Origin: Phycisphaerae bacterium
GTDB taxonomy: Bacteria > Planctomycetota > Phycisphaerae > UBA1845 > UTPLA1
Length of the DNA: 64,000 nucleotides
Reading direction: 5' to 3'
NCBI GenBank assembly: GCA_019636475.1
Contig: JAHBXN010000001.1
Span: 1 to 64,000 of the forward strand
Shown: piece by piece, positions 35,077 to 44,499 of the stretch
Layout of the letters: every line of letters starts with the position of its first letter
Numbering within the stretch: position 1 is the stretch's first letter
The notes under the pieces: model-generated
What the model was told of the DNA's origin: nothing
The model's database searches: none
Seen by the model: only the letters and a program-made list of their open reading frames with translations
Made by a program: the position numbers and the translations under genes

Positions 35077-37242
35077 CTACTCATACCCGTATCGCTTCAG
35101 AAGTTCCTTCTGAAGCGAAGGCGGCATTGCGGCATAGGTCAGCGGCTCCATCGACCACGAAGATCGCCCCTGCGTCAGCGTTCGCAATTTCGTGGCATAC
35201 TGGAACATTTCCGCCAACGGCACATGCGCGTGGATCACACGATCGCGATTCCGTAGCTCCGTGTCTTGAATAATTCCGCGCCGGGCGCTCAGATCGCCGC
35301 TGACCGCCCCGAAGTAGTCGTCTGGCACGGTCACCTCCAGCTTCATCAGAGGCTCGAGCACCACGGCGCCGGCGTTTCTCATCGCCTCCTCAAACGCCCG
35401 CCGTGCCGCATTTTCGAAGGCCAGTTCCGTACTCTCGGATTCGCTCTGTGAACCGCCCAGGAGCGTGGCGCGAACGTTCAGCACCGGAAAACCGCCCAGC
35501 GTGCCGACCTGAAGCGTGTCCTCAATGCCGCGACGCGCCGCCGCGATGAACTCCGGCCGAAGTTGACCTTCGGGAGCCGCATTCACAAACTGAAACGTCG
35601 CCGATGTGCCGGCCGTTGCAGCGGCTCCGCCTTCTTCATTGCTCTCGGTGGCGGCAAGCGGCTCGACGCGTAGTTGAACGACGGCAAACTGCGGCGCGGT
35701 GGCGGTCTTCAGAATGAAGCTGCCCTCGGCATCGGCCGGACGCGTGACGGTCTCGCGATAGGCGACCAGCGGCTTGCCAACGCTGACGGGCACACGAAAA
35801 TCGTGCTCCAGCTTGTAGGCCAGCACTTCCAGATGCAGTTCACCCATGCCGCTGAGAATTGTCTGCCCCGTTTCCTTGTTGACGCGATGCTGAAAAGTCG
35901 GGTCCTGACGTGACAGCTTTTCAAGCGAGTCAATCAGGGCGTCCTTGTCGCGTGTGTTCTTTGGTTCGACCGACACGCTCATGACCGGGGTCGGGAATTC
36001 GATCTTTTCCAGCAGAATCGGCTTGTTCGCATCACAAAGCGTGTGTCCGGTCAGTGCGTCCTTCAACCCGACGCCCACGACGATGTCGCCGGCCGTCGCG
36101 ACATCGATCTGATCGCGCCGTTTGGCGAACATACGATACAGCTTGCTTAGATTCTCCTTCTTGCCCGTGTTGTTGTTGAAGACGCGGGCGTTGCCCCGGA
36201 GCGTGCCCGAATAGATCCGAAGGTAGTACAGATCGAGCGGCTTCTCCGCGACGATCTTGAACACCAGGGCCGAAAACGGATCATCCTTACTGGGGCGGCG
36301 TGTCACAATTGTGGCATCATTCGGCGCGGCCGGTGCGGAAACCGGCGGTCGATCCAGCGGAGACGGCAGGTAGTCAATCACGCCGTCAATCAGCTTCTGA
36401 ACGCCGACATGCTTCAACGACGATCCGCAGAAAACAGGCTGCGCCTTGCCTGACACCGTCGCCTGCCGCAACACGCGTCGAATTTCCGCGGAATCCAGCG
36501 GCCCGCCTTCGAGATACTTCTCCATGAGCGCATCGTCCATCTCCGCGACGCGCTCTTCCAGATTGTGCCGCCAGAACGCGGCTTCGTCGGCCAACGACGG
36601 AGGGACGTCGCCCTCGTCGATTTTCGAGCCGTCGTCCCCGATGAAATGGAACGCCCTCATGCTGAGCAGGTCGATCAGCCCCTCGAAGGTATCATCCGCG
36701 CCGATCGGAATCTGCACCGGGATCGGATGGGCCGACAATCGTTTCTCAATGGATTTTAAAGATGCAAAAAAGTCCGCGCCGATTTTGTCCATCTTGTTGA
36801 TGAACAGAATGGCCGGCACCTTGTATTTGTGGGCCTGTCGCCAGACCGTTTCCGACTGCGCCTCCACGCCTTCCTTGGCGTCGAAAACGACCACCGCCCC
36901 ATCGAGCACGCGCAGACAGCGCTCCACCTCGGCCGTGAAATCCACATGTCCCGGGGTGTCAATCAGATTGATCGTGTGGTCTTTCCACGGACAGGTGACG
37001 GCCGCACTGAAGATCGTGATGCCGCGTTCCTGCTCCTGTTCGTCGAAATCGGTCGTGGTTGTTCCGTCATCGACCTCGCCCATGCGGTGGGTTTTTCCGG
37101 TGTAATATAGAATTCGCTCGGTCGTCGTGGTCTTGCCGGCGTCGATATGGGCGGCGACACCGATGTTGCGCACCTTCGCCAGCGGCGAAGCTTCGGCAGT
37201 GCCATCCTCGTCGTTATTCTCCGATTTTGCAGCGGCTTTCAT
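35077..37242 (-). CDS. fusA: Translation elongation factor G
   Basis: The protein is 721 aa from the ATG at 37242 ([14 protein letters not shown]), with GGAGG 12 nt upstream. All G motifs are present: [14 protein letters not shown] (G1), RGITI (G2), DTPGH (G3) and NKMD (G4). Domains II-V follow, with the typical [10 protein letters not shown]. It has a small insert in domain IV (about residues 550-575, Ala/Glu/Gly-rich). The switch I stretch reads [12 protein letters not shown], the form seen in the spirochaete-planctomycete-deltaproteobacterial EF-G types, not the canonical GEVHDGAATMDW. It drives translocation by GTP hydrolysis. rpsL, rpsG and tuf are not adjacent. Confidence 0.95.
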   Translation of the reverse strand: MKAAAKSENNDEDGTAEASPLAKVRNIGVAAHIDAGKTTTTERILYYTGKTHRMGEVDDGTTTTDFDEQEQERGITIFSAAVTCPWKDHTINLIDTPGHVDFTAEVERCLRVLDGAVVVFDAKEGVEAQSETVWRQAHKYKVPAILFINKMDKIGADFFASLKSIEKRLSAHPIPVQIPIGADDTFEGLIDLLSMRAFHFIGDDGSKIDEGDVPPSLADEAAFWRHNLEERVAEMDDALMEKYLEGGPLDSAEIRRVLRQATVSGKAQPVFCGSSLKHVGVQKLIDGVIDYLPSPLDRPPVSAPAAPNDATIVTRRPSKDDPFSALVFKIVAEKPLDLYYLRIYSGTLRGNARVFNNNTGKKENLSKLYRMFAKRRDQIDVATAGDIVVGVGLKDALTGHTLCDANKPILLEKIEFPTPVMSVSVEPKNTRDKDALIDSLEKLSRQDPTFQHRVNKETGQTILSGMGELHLEVLAYKLEHDFRVPVSVGKPLVAYRETVTRPADAEGSFILKTATAPQFAVVQLRVEPLAATESNEEGGAAATAGTSATFQFVNAAPEGQLRPEFIAAARRGIEDTLQVGTLGGFPVLNVRATLLGGSQSESESTELAFENAARRAFEEAMRNAGAVVLEPLMKLEVTVPDDYFGAVSGDLSARRGIIQDTELRNRDRVIHAHVPLAEMFQYATKLRTLTQGRSSWSMEPLTYAAMPPSLQKELLKRYGYE

Positions 37243-37428
37243 CTTGCGACCGATCCTCCACAGCTGGCGCGCGCCTGGCGGACGCGGCAATCGACATAAC
37301 ATATTTCCGCAATGTGAATTCCGCAAACCTGCGGCCCCATTTCCCATACCAGTATTCCGGCGATCGCGCGCCGAAGACAGGAGAATCGCTTGACGACCAC
37401 CGGGAACCGCCGACGAATTGCAAAATTG

Positions 37429-37456
37429 TTGAGCCCAGCGCGCTTTGAGTTATAAT
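37429..37456 (+). promoter_or_regulatory. Predicted promoter of the dockerin-tailed protein gene
   Basis: TTGAGC (37429-37434), a 16-nt spacer and a perfect TATAAT (37451-37456) precede the start codon at 37487. Transcription should start near 37463 with a short leader carrying GGAGG. Confidence 0.65.
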
Positions 37457-37486
37457 TCCACAGAGAGCCGGGCGGAGGTTACTCAA

Positions 37487-38242
37487 ATGGATATGCGAAT
37501 TCGCAATCTGCATTTTGCCGTCGTCTGGACGGCTGCCCTGCTGACCGCAGGTTCTTCGCTCGCTCGTGCCGATTTGATCTATGACAACGGACTGCCCGGG
37601 GGATTCCTCGGATACTGGGGTCCGGATGTCTGCACCGATCAGTCCGTCGGCGTTCGCTTCACGTCAACAAACGACTATGCCTTCGACGAGGTGAGCCTCT
37701 GGCTAATGAATAATGACTGGTCCGGCTCCACGCACCCTGTCGTGCGCGTCACGCTGAGACCCGACTGGCAGCAGGACGGACAAAGCCGGCCCGACCCGGC
37801 CGTCATCGAAGAGATGTTTGTCACTGTCAGTACGATCGGCTGGCTGCCGATCCTCGAAACGGCTCATTCGACCGATCACCCACGCCTTTGCGCAGGCCGA
37901 CACTATTGGATTGTCGCCGAATCAGCCGCGCCCTGTGGACTTGACGGTGTGTGGGTGGTGTCCGGCGAAGACACCGGCTTCTCGGCCAATACCAACAACG
38001 GCGAGTGGCAGGCCGGCGGCGATGGCGCGGTTCCGGGCATGCAGGTGAGGGCGACGCCGCTCGCGCTGGGCGATATGGACGGCAGCGGCATTTGCGATCT
38101 TGAAGACGTGACGCCGTTCGTGCTCGCACTGATCGACCAACCCCTCACCCCGGACCATGTCGCACGGGCGGACATGAACTGCGACGGGGCTGCCGACGGA
38201 CGCGACGTCCAGCTGTTCGTGGACGCATTGATCGCAAACTAA
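37487..38242 (+). CDS. Exported protein with dockerin-like C-terminal repeats
   Basis: The protein is about 251 aa from the ATG at 37487 (GGAGG 8 nt upstream). A signal peptide is clear (HFAVVWTAALLTAGSSLARA, with cleavage after ARA likely). The middle domain is beta-rich and unrecognised. The last 65 residues hold two EF-hand-like dockerin repeats: GDMDGSGICDLEDVTPFVLAL and ADMNCDGAADGRDVQLFVDAL. Such repeats are widespread in planctomycete exported proteins, where they bind calcium; a cellulosome role is not implied. Function unknown. Confidence 0.75.
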   Translation: MDMRIRNLHFAVVWTAALLTAGSSLARADLIYDNGLPGGFLGYWGPDVCTDQSVGVRFTSTNDYAFDEVSLWLMNNDWSGSTHPVVRVTLRPDWQQDGQSRPDPAVIEEMFVTVSTIGWLPILETAHSTDHPRLCAGRHYWIVAESAAPCGLDGVWVVSGEDTGFSANTNNGEWQAGGDGAVPGMQVRATPLALGDMDGSGICDLEDVTPFVLALIDQPLTPDHVARADMNCDGAADGRDVQLFVDALIAN

Positions 38243-38351
38243 CCTTCATGGCAACATGGATGATGTGGCTGAATGGAGCCCGGGTAAGTTCGGGCCTGCC
38301 GAAGCGAGACTTCTGAGCGCACGCTGGATTCCAATTGCCAAGGGATAGCCG

Positions 38352-39167
38352 ATGACATGCCAATGGCAATGTGCGTTTGCAATCGTGCTCGCAAGTCTGA
38401 CCGGCTGTTCCACACAGTCCATGCTACCGACCGATGAACCGGCCGTGCGCGAGCAAATCGCAAGGCAAGGGCTTTCGGAATCCGACAATCTAACCCGGGT
38501 ATCGGCTCTCGCAAAGAAGATTGAATCCGCCTACACGTCTTGCTCGACGCTCAAATTCACGGCGAAAATTACAGAACCACCCCATCCCGAATTGAAGCGC
38601 GTCGAAATCGCCATGACGCCCGGCCGCCTTAAGAGCCGCATTTTCATCGATGACGTGCCGGTGCTTGTCTGGACGCACGCGGACGGTCAGTGGCAGGAAT
38701 GCAAGGCTGCGTACCGTGGAATTCCCGCTCAGTACTTTTTCATGCCGGTCCAGTCGCCGGATGAACCGATTGATGTGAGGCTGTCGGATGGCATCGAGCG
38801 GCACATGTGTGGATTCGGAGGGTATTACCACACCTGGCTGGCGAAAGACTCTGGGCGCATTCGGTACTTTACAATGCGGGTCTCAAATGGATTCTGGATC
38901 GGTACGCATCGCGTCGACAATCATCGTTGCGATGTGGTCGCGTGCTTACCGAACCAGAATTACGGCGGCACGGAGCTGATATATATCCGACCTGACGGTT
39001 TCATCAGCCGATGGGATTCGATACGCCGTAGCCGACCCGACGAGTCCCCTCGACTCGTACGGATTCGGACTTACTCCGATTTTCAGTTACACCCGTTGCC
39101 GCCAGAGACATGGGAATTCGAGTCGATTCCGAAGGAGGCCATGGAAGTCGTCAGGGTACAGGAATGA
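38352..39167 (+). CDS. Putative lipoprotein
   Basis: This 271-aa protein has an N-terminal lipoprotein signal (FAIVLASLTGC, lipobox L-T-G-C). The mature part begins with a helical stretch (about 35-60). Then comes a beta-rich domain (TLKFTAKITEP, RVEIAMTPGRLKSRIFIDD, and so on). This layout is reminiscent of LolA/outer-membrane-lipoprotein-sorting-like beta folds, but I cannot assign it firmly. It lies 110 bp after the dockerin-tailed gene on the same strand. Function unknown. Confidence 0.65.
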   Translation: MTCQWQCAFAIVLASLTGCSTQSMLPTDEPAVREQIARQGLSESDNLTRVSALAKKIESAYTSCSTLKFTAKITEPPHPELKRVEIAMTPGRLKSRIFIDDVPVLVWTHADGQWQECKAAYRGIPAQYFFMPVQSPDEPIDVRLSDGIERHMCGFGGYYHTWLAKDSGRIRYFTMRVSNGFWIGTHRVDNHRCDVVACLPNQNYGGTELIYIRPDGFISRWDSIRRSRPDESPRLVRIRTYSDFQLHPLPPETWEFESIPKEAMEVVRVQE

Positions 39168-39206
39168 GTATGGGCCCTGCCGCGTGCAGCCAGCGATGCG
39201 GGTTCA

Positions 39207-40292
39207 TCACGCCCCGCTGCACTCCAGCGGCTTCGAATCGGGCAACCCTGGCGAATCCGATTGTGGTACAACCGGTGCAAGACACGTCTCCGGCTCGATT
39301 CCCGGAACCGGCATGATCGATCGCTGTGGTTTGACCCGTCGCCCCGGACCCGCGGCGGTGATAAACGCCACGGCAATGACAATCATTGCCCCGGCGATCA
39401 GCGTGTTGTTCGTGAGGGGTTCGTTTTCGATGGCCCAGCCGAGCACGAGCGCGACCACGGGATTCACATAGGCATACGTGGAAACGCGCGCCGGCGTCGT
39501 GACCTGCAGGAGCCAGACATACGCCGAGAATCCGATGAGCGAGCCGAACACCACCAGGTAGGCAAAAGCACCAAGCGAATAGAGCGAGATCGACTCGGAC
39601 CTGAAAGCTGAATAGTCTCCGCGTGACGCGGCTACGATCGAGAGAAGCAGTCCGCCGGTAATCATCTGCATTGAAATTGACATGAGCAACGATGATGGCA
39701 TTTTGGCCTGGCGCGAGTAGATCGATCCGAGCGCCCAGAGCAGGCCGCCCAGCAACAGCACGCACGCCTCGGCCGGATTGACCGATCCGGAACCCAGATG
39801 CGAACGCGGATCCACCAGCACTGCGACGCCCATAAAGCCAACAACGAGGCCGATCACCACACCCCTGCCGGGTCGTACTCCGGACGGCCGTAGCCATTCG
39901 ATCAGCACCATCCACATCGGGAGCACGGCGACCAGCAGTGCGACGATGCCGCTGGGCACCGTCTGCGAGGCCCAGACAACGCAGCCATTTCCGCCAAGCA
40001 GCAGAAATGCCCCGACAATGGTCGTATTCACCCAATCCTTGTGCGCAGGACGTTTCACGCCACGCCAGCGACAGAAGGAATAAAGCACTATTCCGGCAAT
40101 GAGAAACCGCGAACCCGCCATCGCGAACGCTGGGAGCGTCTTGATAGCGATCCGAATTCCGAGATAGGTCGAACCCCAGATGAGATAGACCGCGGCGAAG
40201 GCGGCGACGAGCGCCAGCACAGATGCCTCGCGCTTCGGGACGACAGATGGTCTTGATGGGTCTGCGGCGATGTAAATTGACCTCAACTGCAC
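39207..40292 (-). CDS. EamA/DMT-family transporter
   Basis: This 361-aa inner-membrane protein has ten predicted helices in two EamA repeats. The first repeat has AVYLIWGSTYLGIRIAIKTLPAF and the second begins near LLGGLLWALGSIYSR. The C-terminal 45 residues are soluble and Pro-rich, an extension beyond the usual end. EamA proteins export or import small metabolites such as amino acids or sugars; the substrate cannot be read from the sequence. It is convergent with the lipoprotein gene and stands alone. Confidence 0.88.
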   Translation of the reverse strand: MQLRSIYIAADPSRPSVVPKREASVLALVAAFAAVYLIWGSTYLGIRIAIKTLPAFAMAGSRFLIAGIVLYSFCRWRGVKRPAHKDWVNTTIVGAFLLLGGNGCVVWASQTVPSGIVALLVAVLPMWMVLIEWLRPSGVRPGRGVVIGLVVGFMGVAVLVDPRSHLGSGSVNPAEACVLLLGGLLWALGSIYSRQAKMPSSLLMSISMQMITGGLLLSIVAASRGDYSAFRSESISLYSLGAFAYLVVFGSLIGFSAYVWLLQVTTPARVSTYAYVNPVVALVLGWAIENEPLTNNTLIAGAMIVIAVAFITAAGPGRRVKPQRSIMPVPGIEPETCLAPVVPQSDSPGLPDSKPLECSGA

Positions 40293-40388
40293 TACGATCC
40301 GGCAGTATAGCAGTCGAATCGGGTCTTGGCGCGGTCCTGCCCGAGCACGACACAGAGAATTACGTTCAGATTGGAATTCAGTTCGCCC

Positions 40389-41450
40389 TCAGCGCGACGG
40401 AATTGTGCGCTGCCCGCGCTCCAGGTCGAGCAGGAGCTGTTTCCGCCACAGCCCCCCGCCATAACCTCCCAGCTTGCCACCTTTGTTCACCACGCGATGA
40501 CACGGAATGATGATGGCGATTCGATTCGAGCCGTTGGCCGTCCCCACCGCCCGTTGAGCGCCCGGCCGGCCGATGTCCTCCGCGAGACGCTCATAGGAAA
40601 TGGTCTGCCCGTAGGGAATTTGAAGCAGACGCTTCCAAACGGCGACCTGAAAAGGCGTGCCCGGAAAGTCGAGAGGCGTCCGGAAATGTCGAAGGCGGCC
40701 CGCGAAGTAGTCGCTCAATTCGTCCGCCGCCTGATCGAGCACGGAGTTTCGACCAGGAACCACGGTGCACTCGAATCGAGCACGAAGCGTCTTCAACTGC
40801 GATTCCAAGGCCCGCCGATCGGAGAACTCCAGCAAGCAGAGCGCTTTGTCCGTCGCCCCGAGCAGCAGCGACCCGACGGGACTCGGCAGCACGGTCGCGA
40901 CGATGCAGTCATCCCGCCGCCCCGCGCCCGGCGTCTTGCCAAATGTCTTTTCAAAGGCATCTCGAAATGCACTGTTCGATTGGTAACCGTGCTTCATCGC
41001 CACTGTCATGAGATCACCACCCTCTCGCAATCGGGCCAGGGCCATGCCCATTCGCCGGGCACGATGATATGCCTGGAAGGTCATGCCATAATGTTCATTG
41101 AAGTATCGCCGCGCGCGTGACGGCTCGATCGTCATCGCACGAAGATCGCGGTCGCGCAGCCGGTCTGCGGGTGAGCGCTCGACTGCGTCGATGAGCCGCG
41201 CGACCCACGGCGGCGGACGGCCGTCGGCATCCATCGGCCGACATCGAAGACACGGCCGATACCCGGCATAGAGTGCTTCCTTCGCCGTCGGGAAGTACTC
41301 GATATTGCGTTCGCGCGGTTTCCTGGCTGGGCAAGAGGGACGACAGAACACACCGGTCGTCTTGACGGCGGCGAAGAAAATGCCGTCGTACTCGCAGTCA
41401 CGTCGCACGATCGCCCGGAACATCTCGCCAAGGGATGGAAGCGTTTTCAT
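40389..41450 (-). CDS. ada: Bifunctional Ada: regulator and O6-alkylguanine-DNA methyltransferase
   Basis: The 353-aa protein has the full Ada layout. The N-terminal zinc domain has Cys36, Cys40, Cys67 and Cys70 (GVFCRPSC and CLRC), where Cys36 accepts methyl groups from phosphotriesters. An AraC-type helix-turn-helix follows (about 85-170). The C-terminal methyltransferase has the active-site motif PCHRV with Cys317 and the Arg-finger region AVGTANGSNR. It repairs alkylated DNA and activates its own regulon when methylated. A weak promoter lies at 41484-41513. No AlkB or AlkA neighbour is seen. Confidence 0.95.
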   Translation of the reverse strand: MKTLPSLGEMFRAIVRRDCEYDGIFFAAVKTTGVFCRPSCPARKPRERNIEYFPTAKEALYAGYRPCLRCRPMDADGRPPPWVARLIDAVERSPADRLRDRDLRAMTIEPSRARRYFNEHYGMTFQAYHRARRMGMALARLREGGDLMTVAMKHGYQSNSAFRDAFEKTFGKTPGAGRRDDCIVATVLPSPVGSLLLGATDKALCLLEFSDRRALESQLKTLRARFECTVVPGRNSVLDQAADELSDYFAGRLRHFRTPLDFPGTPFQVAVWKRLLQIPYGQTISYERLAEDIGRPGAQRAVGTANGSNRIAIIIPCHRVVNKGGKLGGYGGGLWRKQLLLDLERGQRTIPSR

Positions 41451-41483
41451 ACTGTCCGGAATCTACCTCCGCGCCGGCGCGGG

Positions 41484-41513
41484 GGTCTACCGAAAAGTGA
41501 ACGCGGATGTCAA
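41484..41513 (-). promoter_or_regulatory. Weak predicted promoter of ada
   Basis: On the minus strand TTGACA (41513-41508) and TAGACC (41489-41484) are separated by 18 nt. The -35 is perfect and the -10 poor, as is common at activator-dependent promoters such as ada in other bacteria. Confidence 0.35.
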
Positions 41514-41562
41514 ATCCCCCCGCGCATTGTGCCGGAGTGTTACTGCGGCGTTATTCCAGAAA

Positions 41563-41592
41563 AAAGCCCACGGACCGAGGCCCGTGGGCTTT
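41563..41592 (-). terminator. Intrinsic terminator after the HEAT-repeat gene
   Basis: AAAGCCCACGG (41563-41573) and CCGTGGGCTTT (41582-41592) form an 11-bp stem with an 8-nt loop, followed on the minus strand by TTTTTTC. It lies 56 bp beyond the stop of the minus-strand gene at 41648. Confidence 0.88.
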
Positions 41593-41647
41593 GATGAGCA
41601 GTCATATCATTTAAGGCCAGACACGCGTACGAACTTCGCAGCGAAAA

Positions 41648-44122
41648 TCAACCATTGTGCTGGCTGCGGATGATCTCGCTCGCCTTGTTGCTGGAGAGAT
41701 TCAGCGCGCCGAGCGCCTGCGAGGCGGCCGATCGAAGCACCAGGTCGGATTCATTCATGGTAAATTCAATCAATCGGGAGACCACTTCACGCTCCGCGAT
41801 CAGGCTGCCATTGCGTCGGGCGGATTCCGCAAGGGAACCGAATGCCGCGATGCGCTCGGCGGAGCCTTTCAGCGCATCCAACGCATACTCCGCAAGCGCC
41901 TCCTGTGATTCGACGTTGCCGATGAGAGCCAGCGTCCGCCCGGCCTGCACTCGAAGCGGCTCGGAGGCGTTTGACAAGGCGCCGACCAGCGCCGGAGTGG
42001 CCGCCGCAACGTCGAACACTTTCAAGTTGCTCTCCGCCACGGAACGCAAAACCGCCGCTGCCTGAATCGCCAGATCGAGCGATAGAATTCTGTCAAGCGG
42101 CGACATACCCAACGCCTGAGACGCCCGCGAGATTCTTGCATTGACCTGTTCGCTGATCTTTTGGAAGTCCCCCAGATCGATCACAAAGGCATCCAACACT
42201 TCGACGCCATTGGATTCGCGAGCCAGCCGCGCGGCCTTGGCAACCTCGCCTTCCTTCGCGACCACCAGGATGGGCGTCGCCGACGTTTCAAAGCTCTTTC
42301 GAAGCTCAGTAATGGACGACGACACGTCCGGTTCCGAGATATCACTGGCCAGCAGGATGATGTCGTAGTTGACGAGGTTAGCTTCACGCCCAGCCTGCAT
42401 CGCTTCGTACAGCGTCCCGCCGACGGCACACTCGTAATTCAGCGACCGCATCAGGGCCTGCAATTTGTTCTGCACGGAGATGTCGCCATCGACAATCAGC
42501 GCGGCCTGTCGGTCCGACTGCGCCAATGCTTCCGATAGGACCGGAATCACATTCTCGCTGCCGCTGAATGCCGTCTTCGGCAGAGCCGCCGCCAGCGCGA
42601 GCGCGACCTTCACTCGAACCTGCCGATTCGGGAACATCAGGCACTGCACCATCGACTGTTTGTAGTCTTCGTTGCCCACCAGGCTCGGTTCGCCCGCTGT
42701 CACGCGAAGCGCCGCGATCGCGCCCAGCGCCACTCCCGACTCGCGCCGTTCAAACGCGCGACTGAGCACCATGTGGTTATACCTCGGTCCAGCCGCGCGG
42801 CCGAAGTAGATGGACCGGGGATAGTTCGCCGGTCGCGTCGAATCCTTCGCTTCGAACGGGCTGGACTGCTCGCTCTCCACATCGAGGCCGAGCTTTGCTT
42901 CACGGCGATAATTCGCGGCCAGCCACAGGGCGACGGCGCGATCGTTGTCCGACGCCAGATTCAATGATTCCTCACAGCATCGCATCGCCATGACATCGCT
43001 GAAGATGGCGCGCGGCACTGGAATGTAGCGGAGGTCGTTTCCGCGAAGGTACCAGATGTTGGCATCGTCGCTTCGAGGATCCGCCGCCAGCGACTCCGTC
43101 CCGACGTAGTACAAATCCGCAAGATCATAAAACAGGCCGGCCGGATTCGAGACGCCCCCGGCGCCCAGGGCGCTGATCGCCTGCTCGGCGGCCGTGCGAA
43201 TCTCCGGAGCCTGGCTCGAATCAGCCGCGATTTTTGCCAGATACGGAACGGCCTGCTTGTACCCGATTCGTCCGAGGGCGTTGATGATGATGCCCTTGGT
43301 GACGTCGTCCTTCATGCCCAGTGCCTGAACGAGCGGGTTCAGCCCCGAGCGACCGATCTGGGGGATCACCTGAATGATGGCCGGATGCAGGCTCTTTCGA
43401 TTTGAATCCTGCAAAGCCTGAATCAGATGCGGAATGGCATACTCGCCGGAAGACTTCAACCGGTTGGTGGCGTTGTAAGCCATCCGAGGTGCACCGCCGA
43501 GTTTCTGGATGTTCGTGACGATCTCGTATGGATCCATGCGCAGAAGCTCTTCGCCACGGACCAGCAATTCGAGAAACGCCTTCGCGGACTCACCCACCTC
43601 GGTGTTGTTTATCAGCTTCAGCAAGGTGTCCTGCCGGTTCGCGTTGTAACGAACCAGTTCCAGCAGAGCCACCGGATCGGGGTTCGAATCGATCAGTGCC
43701 TTGAAGTTGGCATCGGCATACCCAAACCGACCGATGACCGCGAAATGCAGGCCGTCCTCGGCCAGACCCTTCTGCCGACGGCCGTTCTTGATCTGCTCGG
43801 CCAGCGCTTTGACACCGGCCGGTGCGTCGTCCTTCGCGGCCCACTGCTCCAGCCGAACCGTGCCAGTCCGATCGGCCATCAATGCCAATCGCAGGTCGGA
43901 CAGCTTGAGCGGAACAATCTGTTCGAGCTTGGCAGATGCGTCGGCGGTGTCGTCCCGTTCGACCGACCTCATCGCGGCACTCCAGGCATCCCAGGCGCCG
44001 AGATGCTGGCCCACCATGTCGTCGGCCAATTCCTGTCCGAACGAGGGGGCGGGCGGAACGATCAACGCGGATAAAATCAGCGCAATGACGACGCTGAACC
44101 TATTCATGGACTTGCGGTTCAT
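41648..44122 (-). CDS. Exported HEAT-repeat protein with a receiver-like insert
   Basis: The protein is about 824 aa from the ATG at 44122 (GGGAGG 9 nt upstream). A signal peptide is visible (RFSVVIALILSALIVPPAPSFG). The body is helical HEAT/armadillo-type repeats in two blocks (about 215-340 and 690-810). Repeats such as HPAIIQVIPQIGRSGLNPLVQALGM and TPALVGALSNASEPLRVQAGRTLALIGN show the pattern. Between them (about 560-660) is a receiver-like alpha/beta segment with NYDIILLASDISEPDVSSSITEL and ATPILVVAKEG. Its phospho-acceptor position is degenerate. HEAT scaffolds bind partner proteins; no catalytic site is seen. A good sigma-70 promoter lies upstream. Confidence 0.8.
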   Translation of the reverse strand: MNRKSMNRFSVVIALILSALIVPPAPSFGQELADDMVGQHLGAWDAWSAAMRSVERDDTADASAKLEQIVPLKLSDLRLALMADRTGTVRLEQWAAKDDAPAGVKALAEQIKNGRRQKGLAEDGLHFAVIGRFGYADANFKALIDSNPDPVALLELVRYNANRQDTLLKLINNTEVGESAKAFLELLVRGEELLRMDPYEIVTNIQKLGGAPRMAYNATNRLKSSGEYAIPHLIQALQDSNRKSLHPAIIQVIPQIGRSGLNPLVQALGMKDDVTKGIIINALGRIGYKQAVPYLAKIAADSSQAPEIRTAAEQAISALGAGGVSNPAGLFYDLADLYYVGTESLAADPRSDDANIWYLRGNDLRYIPVPRAIFSDVMAMRCCEESLNLASDNDRAVALWLAANYRREAKLGLDVESEQSSPFEAKDSTRPANYPRSIYFGRAAGPRYNHMVLSRAFERRESGVALGAIAALRVTAGEPSLVGNEDYKQSMVQCLMFPNRQVRVKVALALAAALPKTAFSGSENVIPVLSEALAQSDRQAALIVDGDISVQNKLQALMRSLNYECAVGGTLYEAMQAGREANLVNYDIILLASDISEPDVSSSITELRKSFETSATPILVVAKEGEVAKAARLARESNGVEVLDAFVIDLGDFQKISEQVNARISRASQALGMSPLDRILSLDLAIQAAAVLRSVAESNLKVFDVAAATPALVGALSNASEPLRVQAGRTLALIGNVESQEALAEYALDALKGSAERIAAFGSLAESARRNGSLIAEREVVSRLIEFTMNESDLVLRSAASQALGALNLSSNKASEIIRSQHNG

Positions 44123-44499
44123 CGAGAACAACCTCCCGAAACCATCTTCGGACGAATACCGGGGAAACTAACGCACGATCTTGAGGCAGGTTACGACTTT
44201 TGGAACCCCAGCGTCCGACCGCATGGCGTGCATGGTGGACGGCCCCCGCGCTCGGCGGGGAATAATGCTCGAAGACCCTCAATATAAGGAAGTTGCGCGG
44301 TTGGGTCAAGGAATGGTGCGACTCATTCAATCCTTCGCGGAAGTCACAGCCGGGGTCCCCTTCCCCAATCGACATTCAAACGCACGAAGCCCCCTCCGCG
44401 CTGCCGACAGCCCGGCGGCCTTTTCACTTTCGGTTCCACGTCAGCCGATAACCAGGTCGACCGTTAGCGGACCCGAGGCTGTACAGCACCGCCGAACGA
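44123..44499 (-). other. Leader and spacer between HEAT and methyltransferase-like genes
   Basis: This 377-bp gap contains the promoter at 44281-44309 and the 150-nt leader of the HEAT-repeat gene. I see no gene in the part upstream of that promoter. Short open frames here have no recognisable content. Confidence 0.55.
44281..44309 (-). promoter_or_regulatory. Predicted promoter of the HEAT-repeat gene
   Basis: On the minus strand TTGACC (44309-44304) and TATATT (44286-44281) are separated by exactly 17 nt. The start should lie near 44274, about 150 nt before the start codon. Confidence 0.65.

Noticed and set aside
39151-40353. 400-codon frame overlapping the EamA gene on the same strand
   Set aside because: The EamA frame at 39207-40292 carries the transporter motifs and helices; this frame is Arg/Ser-rich shadow sequence.
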